The translations under genes were made by a program, and so were the position numbers. Shown here one piece after another: positions 19,769 through 30,100 of a DNA stretch of 64,000 nt (positions are counted from its first letter, which is position 1; every line of letters begins with the position of its first letter). Origin of the DNA: Aciduliprofundum sp. MAR08-339 (GTDB lineage: Archaea; Thermoplasmatota; Thermoplasmata; Thermoplasmatales; Aciduliprofundaceae); contig NC_019942.1 in the NCBI RefSeq assembly GCF_000327505.1, positions 1-64,000 on the forward strand, read 5' to 3'. The notes below the pieces were generated by a model. It was not told the DNA's origin. It made no database searches and worked only from the letters and a program-made list of their open reading frames with translations.

Positions 19769-20865
19769 TCGCCAAAGTGGTTGCAGTTGTGATTTTTCTT
19801 CTGATCCTGTACATGTTCTTACCAACTATCAAGAACCTGGTGGAGCATCCACCATCCCTGGAGAGTATGGAAATTCCAGCAAAGATGACCTTTAAATTTG
19901 AGAGGGTGATAAACATAGAAGCCTCAGGTAAATACACTTTGAACATCACAGTACCCTACAACAATCAGTTCCAGAACGTACAGGTGAAGGATCTCTCCGG
20001 ACTGAAAAAATCGGTGATAAAGGAGTACAACAAAACTCTGTGGCAGTACAATTTGAGTGGTTCCTCCAAAATAACCCTTCTTTATCAGGGCACGGTGGTT
20101 GCAAAGGTGTGGAACATAAAAGATAGTTTGGGTGTAAATGCCATACCCAAATCTCTGAAAGAGCAGTACAATCACAACGAATCTATAAAGGTATACGATA
20201 GACAAATGCATCAATACGTAACAAAGACAGTAATCACACCCTCAGCATTCAAGGAGGTAACAGAAAAATACACCAAGAATGATACCACAGTACTTGAAAA
20301 ATTGAGAACAATTTACAACATAATTGTGGAAAATTTCAGGTACAACTCAGAGCGTAGTGGAGCACCAAATACGGCAATTCAAACCTGGAACAACAGGTAC
20401 GGAGATTGTGATGAACTCTCATTTGTATTTGTGTCCATGGCAAGAAGCATTGGTATACCCGCATGGGTGGAATACGGGCTTGTGTACGTTCAGGGTACAT
20501 GGGGACCACATGCATGGATAGGTACTGTTGTACCAACCAAGAATGGGCTCATTAGGGTGAACATAGATACAACTGAAGAAGTTGGACACAAAAACATCTA
20601 CTACATTGGATTTCTCAAACGCGGTGCAGATAGAATCACAGAATGGGTTGATGACGGAAACAGTCAGCATTTGAATGCATTCTATTCGTTCATACGGGGA
20701 TATTACAGCAATTTGCAGTACAGCGAAAAAATAAACGTATTCTATGCAAATCAAACGGGCACAATAAACATCCCGGTACCCGGCTCACAGTTTCCATCAT
20801 GGCTTGTTCTATTTATAATAGCCATAGTGATACTGGCAATTTTTATCATAATAATAAGATTTTAA
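19732..20865 (+). CDS. Membrane-anchored transglutaminase-like protein
   Basis: A cysteine-protease/transglutaminase-fold protein outside the cell. Basic N-terminus with a transmembrane helix (11-30), a beta-rich stretch, then the core with the catalytic triad visible: Cys226 in GDCDELS, His260 in GPHAW and Asp279 in NIDTT. The C-terminus (about 354-377) is a second membrane helix, so the core is likely extracytoplasmic with both ends anchored. The start has GGAGGT 8 nt upstream within the end of the preceding membrane-protein gene. Such domains act as peptidases or cross-linkers; the substrate is unknown. Its end meets the convergent gene, with a 4-bp overlap. Confidence 0.83.
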   Translation: MVKRKKKSKGRVIAKVVAVVIFLLILYMFLPTIKNLVEHPPSLESMEIPAKMTFKFERVINIEASGKYTLNITVPYNNQFQNVQVKDLSGLKKSVIKEYNKTLWQYNLSGSSKITLLYQGTVVAKVWNIKDSLGVNAIPKSLKEQYNHNESIKVYDRQMHQYVTKTVITPSAFKEVTEKYTKNDTTVLEKLRTIYNIIVENFRYNSERSGAPNTAIQTWNNRYGDCDELSFVFVSMARSIGIPAWVEYGLVYVQGTWGPHAWIGTVVPTKNGLIRVNIDTTEEVGHKNIYYIGFLKRGADRITEWVDDGNSQHLNAFYSFIRGYYSNLQYSEKINVFYANQTGTINIPVPGSQFPSWLVLFIIAIVILAIFIIIIRF

Positions 20866-21830
20866 TATATTTTTTCTTTTATTATTTCTCCCGTTGCGGC
20901 GTTTATTGTTATAATACCCCTCTTACCCTCTATAACCCAGAGAGGCAAATAATAAAGACCCATAAAATGGGCCTTTATGCTTCCCTTCTTAGGCCTTGTT
21001 TTTTTCTTCTCAATAATTGTAACATTTTCACCCTCTATTTTAACCTCCTCTTCCCGACTATACTGCTCTTCAAGTATACTCTCAACCTGGCTCTTTACCT
21101 CTTCAAATCCAACCTTGGGCTCCATTTTACGATGCTCTAAATTAATTCTTGTGGTTGTTTCATATCCTCTTTTCCAAAGATCGTGTTTTCCATTTATTGC
21201 ATTTATGGCAAGTACTCCCTTTACGGCCTTGGTCTGCATGGTACCCTCAATCAGCAGTTCCAGGGAGTATTCAAAGAGAAAATAGGGAAGAAGAACAAGT
21301 TCCTGATGGAAACCATGAATGTAATTTCTCGCAATCTCCTCAGCCTTTTCAGGCATAACTATGGGCTTGATTATCCTCTCCTCACCCTCCTCATCAACCT
21401 CCTCAAGGAAAATAGGAATGGTATCTTCATCCTGCTCAGTTTCAAATTCCTCCACCTCAATATCTTCCTCCTTCAGGATTTCAAGATCATTGAGCTTACC
21501 CTGCTCATAAATCTCAATAAGAAACTCTCCAAGCACATGGGCAAATTCCCGCCGATCTAGGAGATCTATCTTCAATTTCTCCGCCATATCCCGGGCATTT
21601 GATGTGCAACCCTTCAGACATATTATGGTCTTGGATGCGTGGATCTGTTCAGTTTTTCTTGAGAAGGATACAACATACTCTCCATTCACCTGCACAGAAT
21701 CTTCCAGATATATGAGTTCGAGGCCCTCCACATCCCTGGCCCAGATGTAATCGTAGGGCTCCCTATCCAAAATCTCAACGCCCTTTAGCGCGAATATCTT
21801 TTTGAGCAGTTCCCTTAAATCCACCACCAT
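20862..21830 (-). CDS. Uncharacterised protein with Mrr-like nuclease-fold N-terminus
   Basis: No named family recognised with certainty. Residues ~1-110 follow the pattern of a restriction-endonuclease-like (Mrr-type) fold: a conserved WARDVEGLELIY core, then SKTIICLKGCTSNARDMAEKL and IDLLDRREFAHVLGEF, which resembles the alpha/beta end of Mrr domains where cells recall A-x3-A and I-x-L-x-D. The usual PD-(D/E)xK catalytic residues are not convincing. An acidic stretch (130-170) leads to a C-terminal half ending in LPLWVIEGKRGIITINAATG, similar to repeats that bind or inhibit (PepSY-like). The ATG with GAGGT ten bases upstream was preferred over a start 11 codons earlier. Function unknown; possibly a DNA-associated regulatory protein. 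Confidence 0.6.
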   Translation of the reverse strand: MVVDLRELLKKIFALKGVEILDREPYDYIWARDVEGLELIYLEDSVQVNGEYVVSFSRKTEQIHASKTIICLKGCTSNARDMAEKLKIDLLDRREFAHVLGEFLIEIYEQGKLNDLEILKEEDIEVEEFETEQDEDTIPIFLEEVDEEGEERIIKPIVMPEKAEEIARNYIHGFHQELVLLPYFLFEYSLELLIEGTMQTKAVKGVLAINAINGKHDLWKRGYETTTRINLEHRKMEPKVGFEEVKSQVESILEEQYSREEEVKIEGENVTIIEKKKTRPKKGSIKAHFMGLYYLPLWVIEGKRGIITINAATGEIIKEKIY

Positions 21831-21837
21831 AAATCCA

Positions 21838-22041
21838 TTACCTCTTATTAATTGTTTTCTCAAATTCGTTAAGCAGTATCCTGAAATCTGTTCTCAATGT
21901 ACCTTCGCTGTTCTCGATCATCTCTGCAAGAAGGTTTCTCAGCTCCTCGGGACTCTTGCCTTCATTCTCATCAACAAATTTTTTTATTCTATCCAGATTT
22001 GAAATGTAAGGGGCAACCTCCTCAAAGACAGTTCTGAGCAT
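21838..22041 (-). CDS. Small hypothetical protein (67 aa)
   Basis: A 67-residue, mostly helical, charged protein (begins MLRTVFEEVAPYISNLDRIKK). Not recognised. It lies 7 nt upstream of the Mrr-like gene on the same strand, so the two are probably one operon. Its codon usage and length of open frame look natural. It could be a partner or leader subunit of the downstream protein. Confidence 0.55.
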   Translation of the reverse strand: MLRTVFEEVAPYISNLDRIKKFVDENEGKSPEELRNLLAEMIENSEGTLRTDFRILLNEFEKTINKR

Positions 22042-22075
22042 AAATCAAAAAAAGGATGATTTGATAAAAACCTTT

Positions 22076-22492
22076 CTACTGCGGCGGTGGCTGCAAGGTA
22101 CTCTGCTGTGAATATGCACCTACATTCTTCAACTCACCGAGCTGAATGTACGCAATGAGAAGAAGTATACCGACGACCACCCCAAATATGAGGGTTAACA
22201 CGATCCATACCACAAGAAGATCGTAAAGGGCCTGATATCTCCTCTCATTCAACATACCAACAAACTCGTCAAATTTCATATATGCCATCAGATTTATTAT
22301 GGCAGACACGATCCAATATATGCCTCCGGGTATTCCTCCCCAAGCCCCATAAATTATAGGCCATGCTGCCCATGCGGCAAGAAGAAATCCCACTATCCCA
22401 ATAACCAGAGCGAGGATCTTCGCCACGTTGAAAAGATCCAGAATGGAACGCACCTTACTCGATTCCCCAATATACGGTCCTTCCCCATCCAT
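22076..22492 (-). CDS. Four-helix membrane protein, function unknown
   Basis: A 138-residue membrane protein with hydrophobic stretches around residues 20-38, 42-62, 85-110 and a Pro/Gln-rich C-terminal tail (QSTLQPPPQ). Not assigned to a family. The ATG was chosen because TTTAAATA lies about 26 nt upstream on this strand, making a leaderless message; an upstream TTG would be too close to that box. It lies between the HVO_0476-like zinc-finger gene and the small 67-residue gene, all on the minus strand. Confidence 0.65.
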   Translation of the reverse strand: MDGEGPYIGESSKVRSILDLFNVAKILALVIGIVGFLLAAWAAWPIIYGAWGGIPGGIYWIVSAIINLMAYMKFDEFVGMLNERRYQALYDLLVVWIVLTLIFGVVVGILLLIAYIQLGELKNVGAYSQQSTLQPPPQ

Positions 22493-22527
22493 AATTGCAT
22501 ATGGGCATTTCAATATTTAAACTTTTT

Positions 22528-23106
22528 TTAATATTCCCGGACCTCACGTATCTCCTTGGCATATATCCTTACAATATCCCGTGCCATTGCACCGCCACGC
22601 ATTATGAAACGCTCCTGGGTTTTTATTTTGTGGATAACGGCATGCATTTTCTCCAGATCCAAAATATCTCCAATATAAAACTCCTCGTCAGGGTGGGCAA
22701 CTATCTCGTATTTTGCAGTTTTAGGACCCATATTCACGGATATTTTTACAACAACCCTATCAAATCTCTTAGCCCAAAGCGTGTCTATATCCTTCACCTT
22801 GGCCTTTTTTACCCTTATTCCATGGCTGTCTATGGCCGTTATCTGAGAGTTTATACCCTCAACCTTGATTTCATCACCCACAGAGATAACATCCTCCTCA
22901 AGGAGGGTTATTCTCTTGACCTCGGATCTGTCCCTCCAACTCCAAACAACCTTCAGTTCCCTCATTTTCTCATCTTCTATGAATTTTTTATACGTGTAGC
23001 CGCAACTCTTGCACTTAAGCGTGTATTCAGCCCCATTTTTACGCGATTTTATGGAAAGGATCTCATGCTCCGTCTCCTGAGCGCAGTTCGGACATAGCAG
23101 TTTCAT
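22528..23106 (-). CDS. HVO_0476-family zinc finger protein
   Basis: An archaeal conserved protein of 192 residues with an N-terminal zinc ribbon (CPNC at 5-8, CKSCGY at about 32-37) and a beta-rich remainder with two barrel-like segments (VISVGDEIKVEGINSQITAID; EEFYIGDILDLEKMHAVIHKIKT). This arrangement matches the family found across Euryarchaea, thought to bind nucleic acid or the translation apparatus, without a proven function. It is full length. Its promoter region is the 99 bp shared with the divergent 1175-residue surface protein. Confidence 0.8.
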   Translation of the reverse strand: MKLLCPNCAQETEHEILSIKSRKNGAEYTLKCKSCGYTYKKFIEDEKMRELKVVWSWRDRSEVKRITLLEEDVISVGDEIKVEGINSQITAIDSHGIRVKKAKVKDIDTLWAKRFDRVVVKISVNMGPKTAKYEIVAHPDEEFYIGDILDLEKMHAVIHKIKTQERFIMRGGAMARDIVRIYAKEIREVREY

Positions 23107-23205
23107 AATGCCCGTATTGCCTCTCCCTTGTAAAACTTTGCCTGTGTATCAAAATAATGATGAATTTTCTCATAAAAATGAAGAAATAATTTATAGGAGG
23201 GTGGC

Positions 23206-26200
23206 ATGGTGAGAAATGTGATAAGAAAGATACTGGAGAGATACGGGCTGGATTCGAAGGATATTGATGCTCTGATAGCCCATTTTGGAAGATTAGAGGA
23301 TATTGCAAATTCAGATCATTCAAAAATCGCATCTCTCACAAATTTAAGCAAGGACGATATTGTAAAGCTTCAAGATTATTTGAAAAATTATCTGAAAAGT
23401 AAAAAGGACAATAACAATGTGGGCAAGGATTTCCTGAAGAGGTGGGGAAAGGTATCCTCTGAAGAGGATCTGCTATCTGCCTACGAGGAGTACAACAGGC
23501 TCTCAAGGCTCTATCCAAAATCTCCGGTTGTCTGGGAGATGAGGGGAGAGATCCTCGAAAAAATGGGAAGGATTGAGGAGGCTAAAAAATCATACAAGAA
23601 GGCCTACATACTCCACATCAAAAATGGAGATACGCCACCAAGAGAATTGAAAGAGAAAATTGAAAAGAAAACCCCTGCAGCAACTCCAAAAATAGGGTTA
23701 TCAAATGGGTTTGGAAACATAAACGGATTCAAAAACGGGATAATAAATGGCACGGGAATAGTGAATGGTACCTCCACTGGATGGAGCGGGCCGAAGGGTA
23801 CAAATCCCTGGAAGGCCACGGTAGCCATACTTCTGGTGTTCCTGATAATAGCCGCACCACTGGTAGGGTTCATATTCTTTGAAAAACACAATGTGTACGC
23901 TGTTGACGGGAATTTCTCCGAATGGTCCCAAGGAGTAGCATACCATGGCCTAGAGCAGGGAAATAAAAGTGTTAACATAAACTACGTGAAATTCCATACC
24001 GCAAAAAATGGTATTTATTTCTATGTGAATCTTACCGGAAAGAATGATTTTAAATCTCCCCACGGGATTTACATATTTTTTGACACAGATAACTCCACAA
24101 GCACAGGATACCTCGTGGAAGGTATAGGGGCAGATTACATGGTTGAGCTGTATGGATGGAACAATACACTGAAAGGAAAGGAACTCTACAAATTCAATTC
24201 TAGTGATCAAAACAATTACGGAGGGTTCAAGGCAATTCAATCTGTACCTGCAGTACTGGAAAGGAACCAGATTGAGGGTTTTGGACCCATTGAATCAAAG
24301 AATTTCAGGGCGATTGTGATATCTTACAATTACAGAAACAGCCAAGATGTAGCTCCATGCCCAGAGTATGGAAAAACCGCGCTCATAATAGAGGAATATG
24401 CAGAACAGAAAGTTATACCCGTGAACAAACCAGCAGAGATCTTGCAACTTAAAATAACAGGCCCAAAGTTTATCATCCACTCTATATCATTCAGAATAAA
24501 GGGAACTGCAAACATATCGGAACTTGGAAATTTCACCCTTGTAATGAATGGCACACCCCTATCTAAGATCTTCAGTATTTCAGGCGATGTCATCACATTT
24601 CCAAACATAAACAAAGAAATACCTGCAAATTCAAAAATAAGCCTAATTTTAACATCCTCCTCAAAGAATATGGAAAAAACTGTTATGTTCTCAATAGAGA
24701 ACATTGATGTGAATATACCCTACTATATTGAAAAAGTTATAATCGGTGCGGATTACATAGGCGCTCTACCAAGCACTCCGCAGATAGATGGAAGTTTCCT
24801 AGACTGGAGGGACGTCAAGAATGATTCTCCCAACGATGTTATCTCTCCTAACGGCACCAGAGTTAGCGACCCAAACGTAGACATACTGAGATATGGAGAC
24901 TACACATCAAACTCCACACCGCTTCTCGTATACCTGCAGGTGCAGGGTAAGATGCTAGGAGGGACGGATGTACCCGTGGTGCGTGCACCCCTACCTCCAA
25001 AGAATAACAACAGCGTTATAATAAATCAGACAAACTTGCCTCACAAAAAGATATACGGAATGGACACAATTGATATATTCATAAACAGCGACAACGACAA
25101 AAATACGGGCTTCTCCCCCTCAAACTATAAATTTGGAGCGGATTACATGGTACAGATTTACGGGCGAGATGGAGTGGTGTACAATGCCTCGCTTTACAGG
25201 TATGTGGACGGTAACTGGAGTTTTGTAAGGCATGTGAAATACGCACTTGGATACCACTCAATAGAACTCAACAGTTTTCTACATTTCACAAGTGGAGATG
25301 TTCTCATTGTAACCTTCAACTGGAAGGAGTACATGGACGTTAGTGATAGCCCACTAGTGAATGAAGGATCTACGGAAAACATTCTCAGTATTCACTTATC
25401 AAATAACACGCCTGTCCAGCATAGTAAGCCATATGAAAAAATCGAACATTTTAAATTTAAGGTTAAAGATGGTTCTATTAAATATGAAAAAATAAAACTC
25501 ACACTAACACAAGGGTTTGGACAGGATATTCCTGTTACTTCATCCAATTACACAGAATATATGCCAGATATAACCAGAACAAGTGATGGCACCATATGGG
25601 TTGTATACAACAACAATTCAAATTATCTAAGTTTAGCAATATCAACCGATGGTGGCAAGACATGGGGGATTACGCATCCATTCAACGTAAATAATGCCAT
25701 AAATGCAACCATAATTGCAGATAGTTCTGACAACGTTTACATATTTTACGAAAACCATTCATCAAGCTCAAATTTCTCATATATAAAAATATCACCCACT
25801 GGAGATGAAACCCTATACATTTACAATTCCACAAACTGGTGGAAATACGTTTACCATCCGTCCGTGGCCATTTACAATGATTACATCTATCTATTCTTTG
25901 ACTATCATCCAAACAATTATTATTACATAGGATACATCAACTCAGCAGATTTAGGAGGAACATGGAATGGATATTTAATATACAACGTTACTACGTATCC
26001 CGGATTGCCCCAAGTGACTATTACCACCGGAAGTTTACCCAAGGTCTTTGTGGCGTTTCAGGATTACTACTCTTATACATATTCTTTCATAACTCTTATT
26101 TATAATAACACGGAAATCGGAAGTAATCAGTGGAACATAAGTGAAGTGATATATGCGTATACTTCAAGTGGTTTTGGATATAGAGGTGCCCTTATCCCAT

Positions 26201-26733
26201 CAATATACTCATCAGGAGATTATATATATGTAGCGGTGGATAGTCAATACGGCTATATGCTCTCTCTGTTTAATTTACGATGGATACCTATAGACTGGGA
26301 TATATTTGTGGCATATTCCTCGAATAACGGTGCCTCATGGAACGTTACTCAAGTTAAATCCACCCTGTCAACCAACGAGGAATACCCCTGGGTTGTAGCC
26401 AGCAGACAAACTGTATACGTTTTCTACCTGAATGCAACCACGGGCTATATATGCATGGTTGAATCCGATGACGGAGGAAATACGTGGAGCAATGCATACC
26501 TGGTCAGCGATCAGGGCTCCGGAGTAGGAATATACCGAACTGTGAACGCCATACTATCTGGAGGGCGATTATATGTGGTATGGACAGACAATAGAAACGG
26601 ACAGGATGATATTTATTTCGACACAGAGGTCCCTGAATTTAACAATGCAATAATACCTCTTATCATGATAGTGAGTATTGCGATAATTCTAAGGAGAAGA
26701 AATACAAAAATGGGCACAAAATCAGAACAATAA
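23206..26733 (+). CDS. Large membrane-anchored protein: HhH/TPR, CBM9-like and sialidase-type repeats
   Basis: An 1175-residue protein with an unusual layout. Residues 1-65 look like a helix-hairpin-helix pair, 75-150 like TPR helices, then an Asn/Gly tract (about 165-195, with repeated NG), a transmembrane helix at 204-225, and then the outside part: two CBM9/DOMON-like modules, each starting DGNFSEW or DGSFLDW and containing GADYMV, followed by a beta-propeller-like region with Asp boxes (STDGGKTWG, SSNNGASWN, SDDGGNTWS). The C-terminus VPEFNNAIIPLIMIVS and RRR resembles archaeal PEF/VPXXP-type anchors. A GGAGGG precedes the ATG. It probably binds glycans or cell-wall polymer outside and something in the cytoplasm; the ligands are unknown. 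Confidence 0.8.
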   Translation: MVRNVIRKILERYGLDSKDIDALIAHFGRLEDIANSDHSKIASLTNLSKDDIVKLQDYLKNYLKSKKDNNNVGKDFLKRWGKVSSEEDLLSAYEEYNRLSRLYPKSPVVWEMRGEILEKMGRIEEAKKSYKKAYILHIKNGDTPPRELKEKIEKKTPAATPKIGLSNGFGNINGFKNGIINGTGIVNGTSTGWSGPKGTNPWKATVAILLVFLIIAAPLVGFIFFEKHNVYAVDGNFSEWSQGVAYHGLEQGNKSVNINYVKFHTAKNGIYFYVNLTGKNDFKSPHGIYIFFDTDNSTSTGYLVEGIGADYMVELYGWNNTLKGKELYKFNSSDQNNYGGFKAIQSVPAVLERNQIEGFGPIESKNFRAIVISYNYRNSQDVAPCPEYGKTALIIEEYAEQKVIPVNKPAEILQLKITGPKFIIHSISFRIKGTANISELGNFTLVMNGTPLSKIFSISGDVITFPNINKEIPANSKISLILTSSSKNMEKTVMFSIENIDVNIPYYIEKVIIGADYIGALPSTPQIDGSFLDWRDVKNDSPNDVISPNGTRVSDPNVDILRYGDYTSNSTPLLVYLQVQGKMLGGTDVPVVRAPLPPKNNNSVIINQTNLPHKKIYGMDTIDIFINSDNDKNTGFSPSNYKFGADYMVQIYGRDGVVYNASLYRYVDGNWSFVRHVKYALGYHSIELNSFLHFTSGDVLIVTFNWKEYMDVSDSPLVNEGSTENILSIHLSNNTPVQHSKPYEKIEHFKFKVKDGSIKYEKIKLTLTQGFGQDIPVTSSNYTEYMPDITRTSDGTIWVVYNNNSNYLSLAISTDGGKTWGITHPFNVNNAINATIIADSSDNVYIFYENHSSSSNFSYIKISPTGDETLYIYNSTNWWKYVYHPSVAIYNDYIYLFFDYHPNNYYYIGYINSADLGGTWNGYLIYNVTTYPGLPQVTITTGSLPKVFVAFQDYYSYTYSFITLIYNNTEIGSNQWNISEVIYAYTSSGFGYRGALIPSIYSSGDYIYVAVDSQYGYMLSLFNLRWIPIDWDIFVAYSSNNGASWNVTQVKSTLSTNEEYPWVVASRQTVYVFYLNATTGYICMVESDDGGNTWSNAYLVSDQGSGVGIYRTVNAILSGGRLYVVWTDNRNGQDDIYFDTEVPEFNNAIIPLIMIVSIAIILRRRNTKMGTKSEQ

Positions 26734-26761
26734 AAATAGGAGGGGGAAGGTTTACTCCCTC
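26731..26761 (-). terminator. Terminator-like hairpin of the Alba gene
   Basis: Read on the minus strand, GAGGG and CCCTC form a 5-bp stem around a 12-nt loop that contains the TAA stop codon, followed by a TATTTTTA tract. This resembles the hairpin at the end of the next minus-strand gene. Confidence 0.55.
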
Positions 26762-27024
26762 TTCATCTCTATTTCGATGGAAGATACGTTTGTTTCTCCC
26801 TTCTCGCTCTGAAGGGTCTCTGTTCCTATCTTTATCTCGCCGTACTGCAAACTGGGCACGAAGCGGTTACGAACAATCTCAGCAACATCAACGGCCTTGC
26901 TTATGGCCTTTCCCCTTGCCTTCAAAATCACAGTGTCAACACCGTTGTTAAACTGTGTGACCACAGCGAGTACGTAGTTCATTGTTGGCTTCTTTCCCAC
27001 GAACACAACGTTTTCTTCTGCCAT
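26752..27024 (-). CDS. alba: Alba nucleic-acid-binding chromatin protein
   Basis: Small dimeric DNA/RNA-binding protein that compacts archaeal chromatin and is often regulated by acetylation. Its 90 residues follow the family: [18 protein letters not shown] at the N-terminus with the DNA-contacting Lys, and [18 protein letters not shown]-like helix 2 (here [18 protein letters not shown]). A GGAGGCGA lies 6 nt before the ATG. A TATA region (27066-27080, minus strand) gives a leader of about 30 nt. The next gene upstream ends within 80 bp, so this is its own transcription unit. Confidence 0.95.
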   Translation of the reverse strand: MAEENVVFVGKKPTMNYVLAVVTQFNNGVDTVILKARGKAISKAVDVAEIVRNRFVPSLQYGEIKIGTETLQSEKGETNVSSIEIEMKRE

Positions 27025-27090
27025 TTTTCATCGCCTCCTTTTTGTTGGGTATGTGAGGAATAGGATTTAAATATTTATATTTTTCTTCAG

Positions 27091-27116
27091 AAAAAAGAGG
27101 GAAAAATTACTCCCTC
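27091..27116 (-). terminator. Intrinsic-type terminator of the RND/MMPL gene
   Basis: On the minus strand GAGGGA (27116-27111) pairs with TCCCTC (27102-27097), and six T residues follow. The gene's TAA stop lies inside the loop, an economical arrangement repeated at the Alba gene. Confidence 0.65.
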
Positions 27117-30100
27117 GATTCTCTCCACTTGGCCCACATGTACAGGAAAGTGGGCAGGATGAACACGGATAGTATGAAACTGTAAAGAATGGACAGCGTG
27201 GAAATCTCACCGAACTGCTGTATTGGGGGCATGGAAGAGAGTGTAAGCGTGCCAAATCCAGCCATTGTGGTGGCTGCCGCTCCAAATATGGATGTACCCG
27301 TATGCCTGACCGTTTTCTTTATGGCATCTTCTATGCTCTTTTCCCTTTCCCAATCCTCAAGGAACCTGTGGGTTATGTGTATGGCATAAGTGATTCCCAG
27401 TCCTATGGTCAGAGATGTAACAGTTACAGTTACAACATTGAAATTTATTCCAAGGAGATACATGGTTCCAAGAAGCCAGAGAAGGGCAAGCATTACCGGT
27501 AGAGAGGTTATAAGTCCAAGGATCAAACTCCTCCTTTCATAGAAGAACACTATGGTCAGAACTATCAGAGAGGCAATCAGAGTTATCACAAGGGAGTTCC
27601 ATTCTGTTCCCTGAAGCATATCCAATATGTGGAAGGTGAGAATATTTGTGCCAGTCAGAGTTGCTTTCAGTCCTGCATTTCTCAATGGCTCTATATCCTT
27701 CTCAATTTCCTTGGTAAGGATCCTGTTTGCCTCCTGGGTACTCGCAGTGCTCCTGATCACGATTATCATGGAGCTGTATGTACCGTTGCTCTTGTGGAGA
27801 ATGGCCCTTCCATCGGCATGGTCGTATAGCCAGTCATATATACCAACCACATTCTTATCCGGCAGACCATCTCCATTCGTATCATTCTGGCTCACCATAC
27901 TTGCGAATGTTGCATTTCTCTCCTCCCACTGAGAAATGAGGGTAGTTATACTGGAACACTGTGAATAATCCACGTATTCATCATCCTTCAGACTCTCCAT
28001 CGTCTGTTTAACCGCTTCAAGGGCTTTAGGTGTAGCCACATTTCCCTCTATGAGAATGTAGTTATCGTTCATTCCAGATGTGTTGAAATTATTCATCATG
28101 AAATTTATCGTATCTGTAATCTCCAGATTCTGAGGAAGGAAATCCTTTAGATCAAATGTGGTACCAACGTTCATACCCCCATATACCGCCGCCCCTGTGA
28201 TTAGAAGCACTGCGGCTATAACCCCGTATCTGTGATGCTCTGCAGCCACAGCACTTAGAGCCATGAACTTGTTGAGCACTATGAGTCCAGAGCCTTCTCT
28301 TTCCTTTTCCCTTTTTATCTTCAACTTGCCCTTTTTCTCCCTGTGACCGTCTATAAGGATTTTCACAGCAGGTATAGCAGTCGTGAATATGATGAATGCC
28401 CCAAATATACCAACAGCGTTCATAACTCCAAAGTCCTGCACGGGAGGAATGGGCGAGGAAACGTTGGATAGAAATGCGATTATCGTGGTTATTGTGGCAA
28501 GTATGAGCCCCATGCCAAGATGGGTTATCATTTCCTTCATCGCATCACGTACATTTCTACCCTTTCTCAACTCCTCCCTGTAGCGCAGTATGGTGTGAAT
28601 TGCATAATCTATACCCAGACCAACAAGCAGAACGGCCACCGTTGTGCTTATCTGATTGAAATTGTATCCCGCGAGAACCCCGTATCCATAGGCCCACGAA
28701 ATTGCCATGCCCAACCCAAGCAATCCAAGAAGGGTATCCACAATGCTTCTGAAGGTTATAAGCAGGATAATAACCACAAGAATCATCGAGACAGGAAGCA
28801 AAACGTTCATCGTCTCGTTTGCCGTTTTCTCTGTGGCCTTGGATATGAGGTAGGATCCAAGGACCATAACCCTGCTCTCGATCTTGGAATTCCTTGCAAT
28901 TGTGCTAACCCTCTCTTCCAGAGATTCCATCCTCTGGCTGTGCTGCTTATCCGTTTCTCCAGGCAGGTATGTTTCATTGAGCATGACGATCATCATTGCC
29001 GCTCTGGCAGAATAACCATTGAAATCCTTGGAAAACATACTCTTCAACTCCCCCGAGAACTGGTGCATCATGTAGGTGAATCCAGAGATGTGGGGGAGAT
29101 ACCCAGCCATGTATTTCAATCCAGAAGATGCGTTGGATATATTTCCATACATACTTCTGTATAATACCAAACTCCTGCTCACATTCTCATTTTTCGTTGT
29201 TCTGTAAACAAACTCTATTGAATCCACAATATTCCTTAGAACACTTCCCACCCTTCCCATCTCGGAGGTAACATTGTTTATAACGGGTAGGGTCTGATTC
29301 AGGGTTGATGTGAGTTCGGTGGAATTGTAGTTCTCAATATTTTTCAAGGTTCCTATTATCTCCTTCTGGCTCATGTTCTCAAGCATTTTTTTCTTATCCG
29401 CAGCACTCGGATTCAGCTTCGGAATCTTAATGGCAGGGGAGGATGGCATGCTTGGCATTTTATCAAATTCTCCACCCATATTGGCCATACCCATTATTGT
29501 GAGATACATACTTTGAATCTTGTACTTGTAAACATCCGCCACGGAGGACATGAATGCATCTTTCAGTGCGTAGAACACATCAAATCCCCCAGAGCCAGAG
29601 GTGTGGGGCTGGTTCATCATTCGAATCGTATAAGCGAATATGTTCAGGGCATTTTCTCCCACACGTGAATTGTGCATAACATAATCAAGGTCCCCGATCA
29701 TCTGGGAGAACCACTTTGGATAGGGCTCATTCATGGCGGAGATTATCTCCTGCAACTTATCCCTCTGAGCCTCAAGTCCCTGATTCATACCTTTAAGGTA
29801 CCCGGATAGGGTATCTATATGCGCCGTAGTATTAGCCACAGTATCATGATTTATCTCCATTCTTATGCCTGCGAGAGAATTCTGGAGCATAACCATGGCA
29901 TCGTAATTTCTAATAAAATTCTGAACGATCTGCAATGTTGAGTTGGCCTCGTATGCAACATCGTAGAAGAGGTAGTTGCTATTGAGCCATTGGGTGAATG
30001 TTGAGTTGAATATTTCCATCATATTTTTCAGATCACCCTGGGAGACGGATAGCATTGCCGAGATATTCTCCTTCACACCAAGGATATCCTGGGGAGTTAG

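Noticed and set aside
28520-29164. 214-residue open frame on the plus strand in the RND/MMPL gene
   Set aside because: Antisense of the transporter's coding region; low complexity and no family match.
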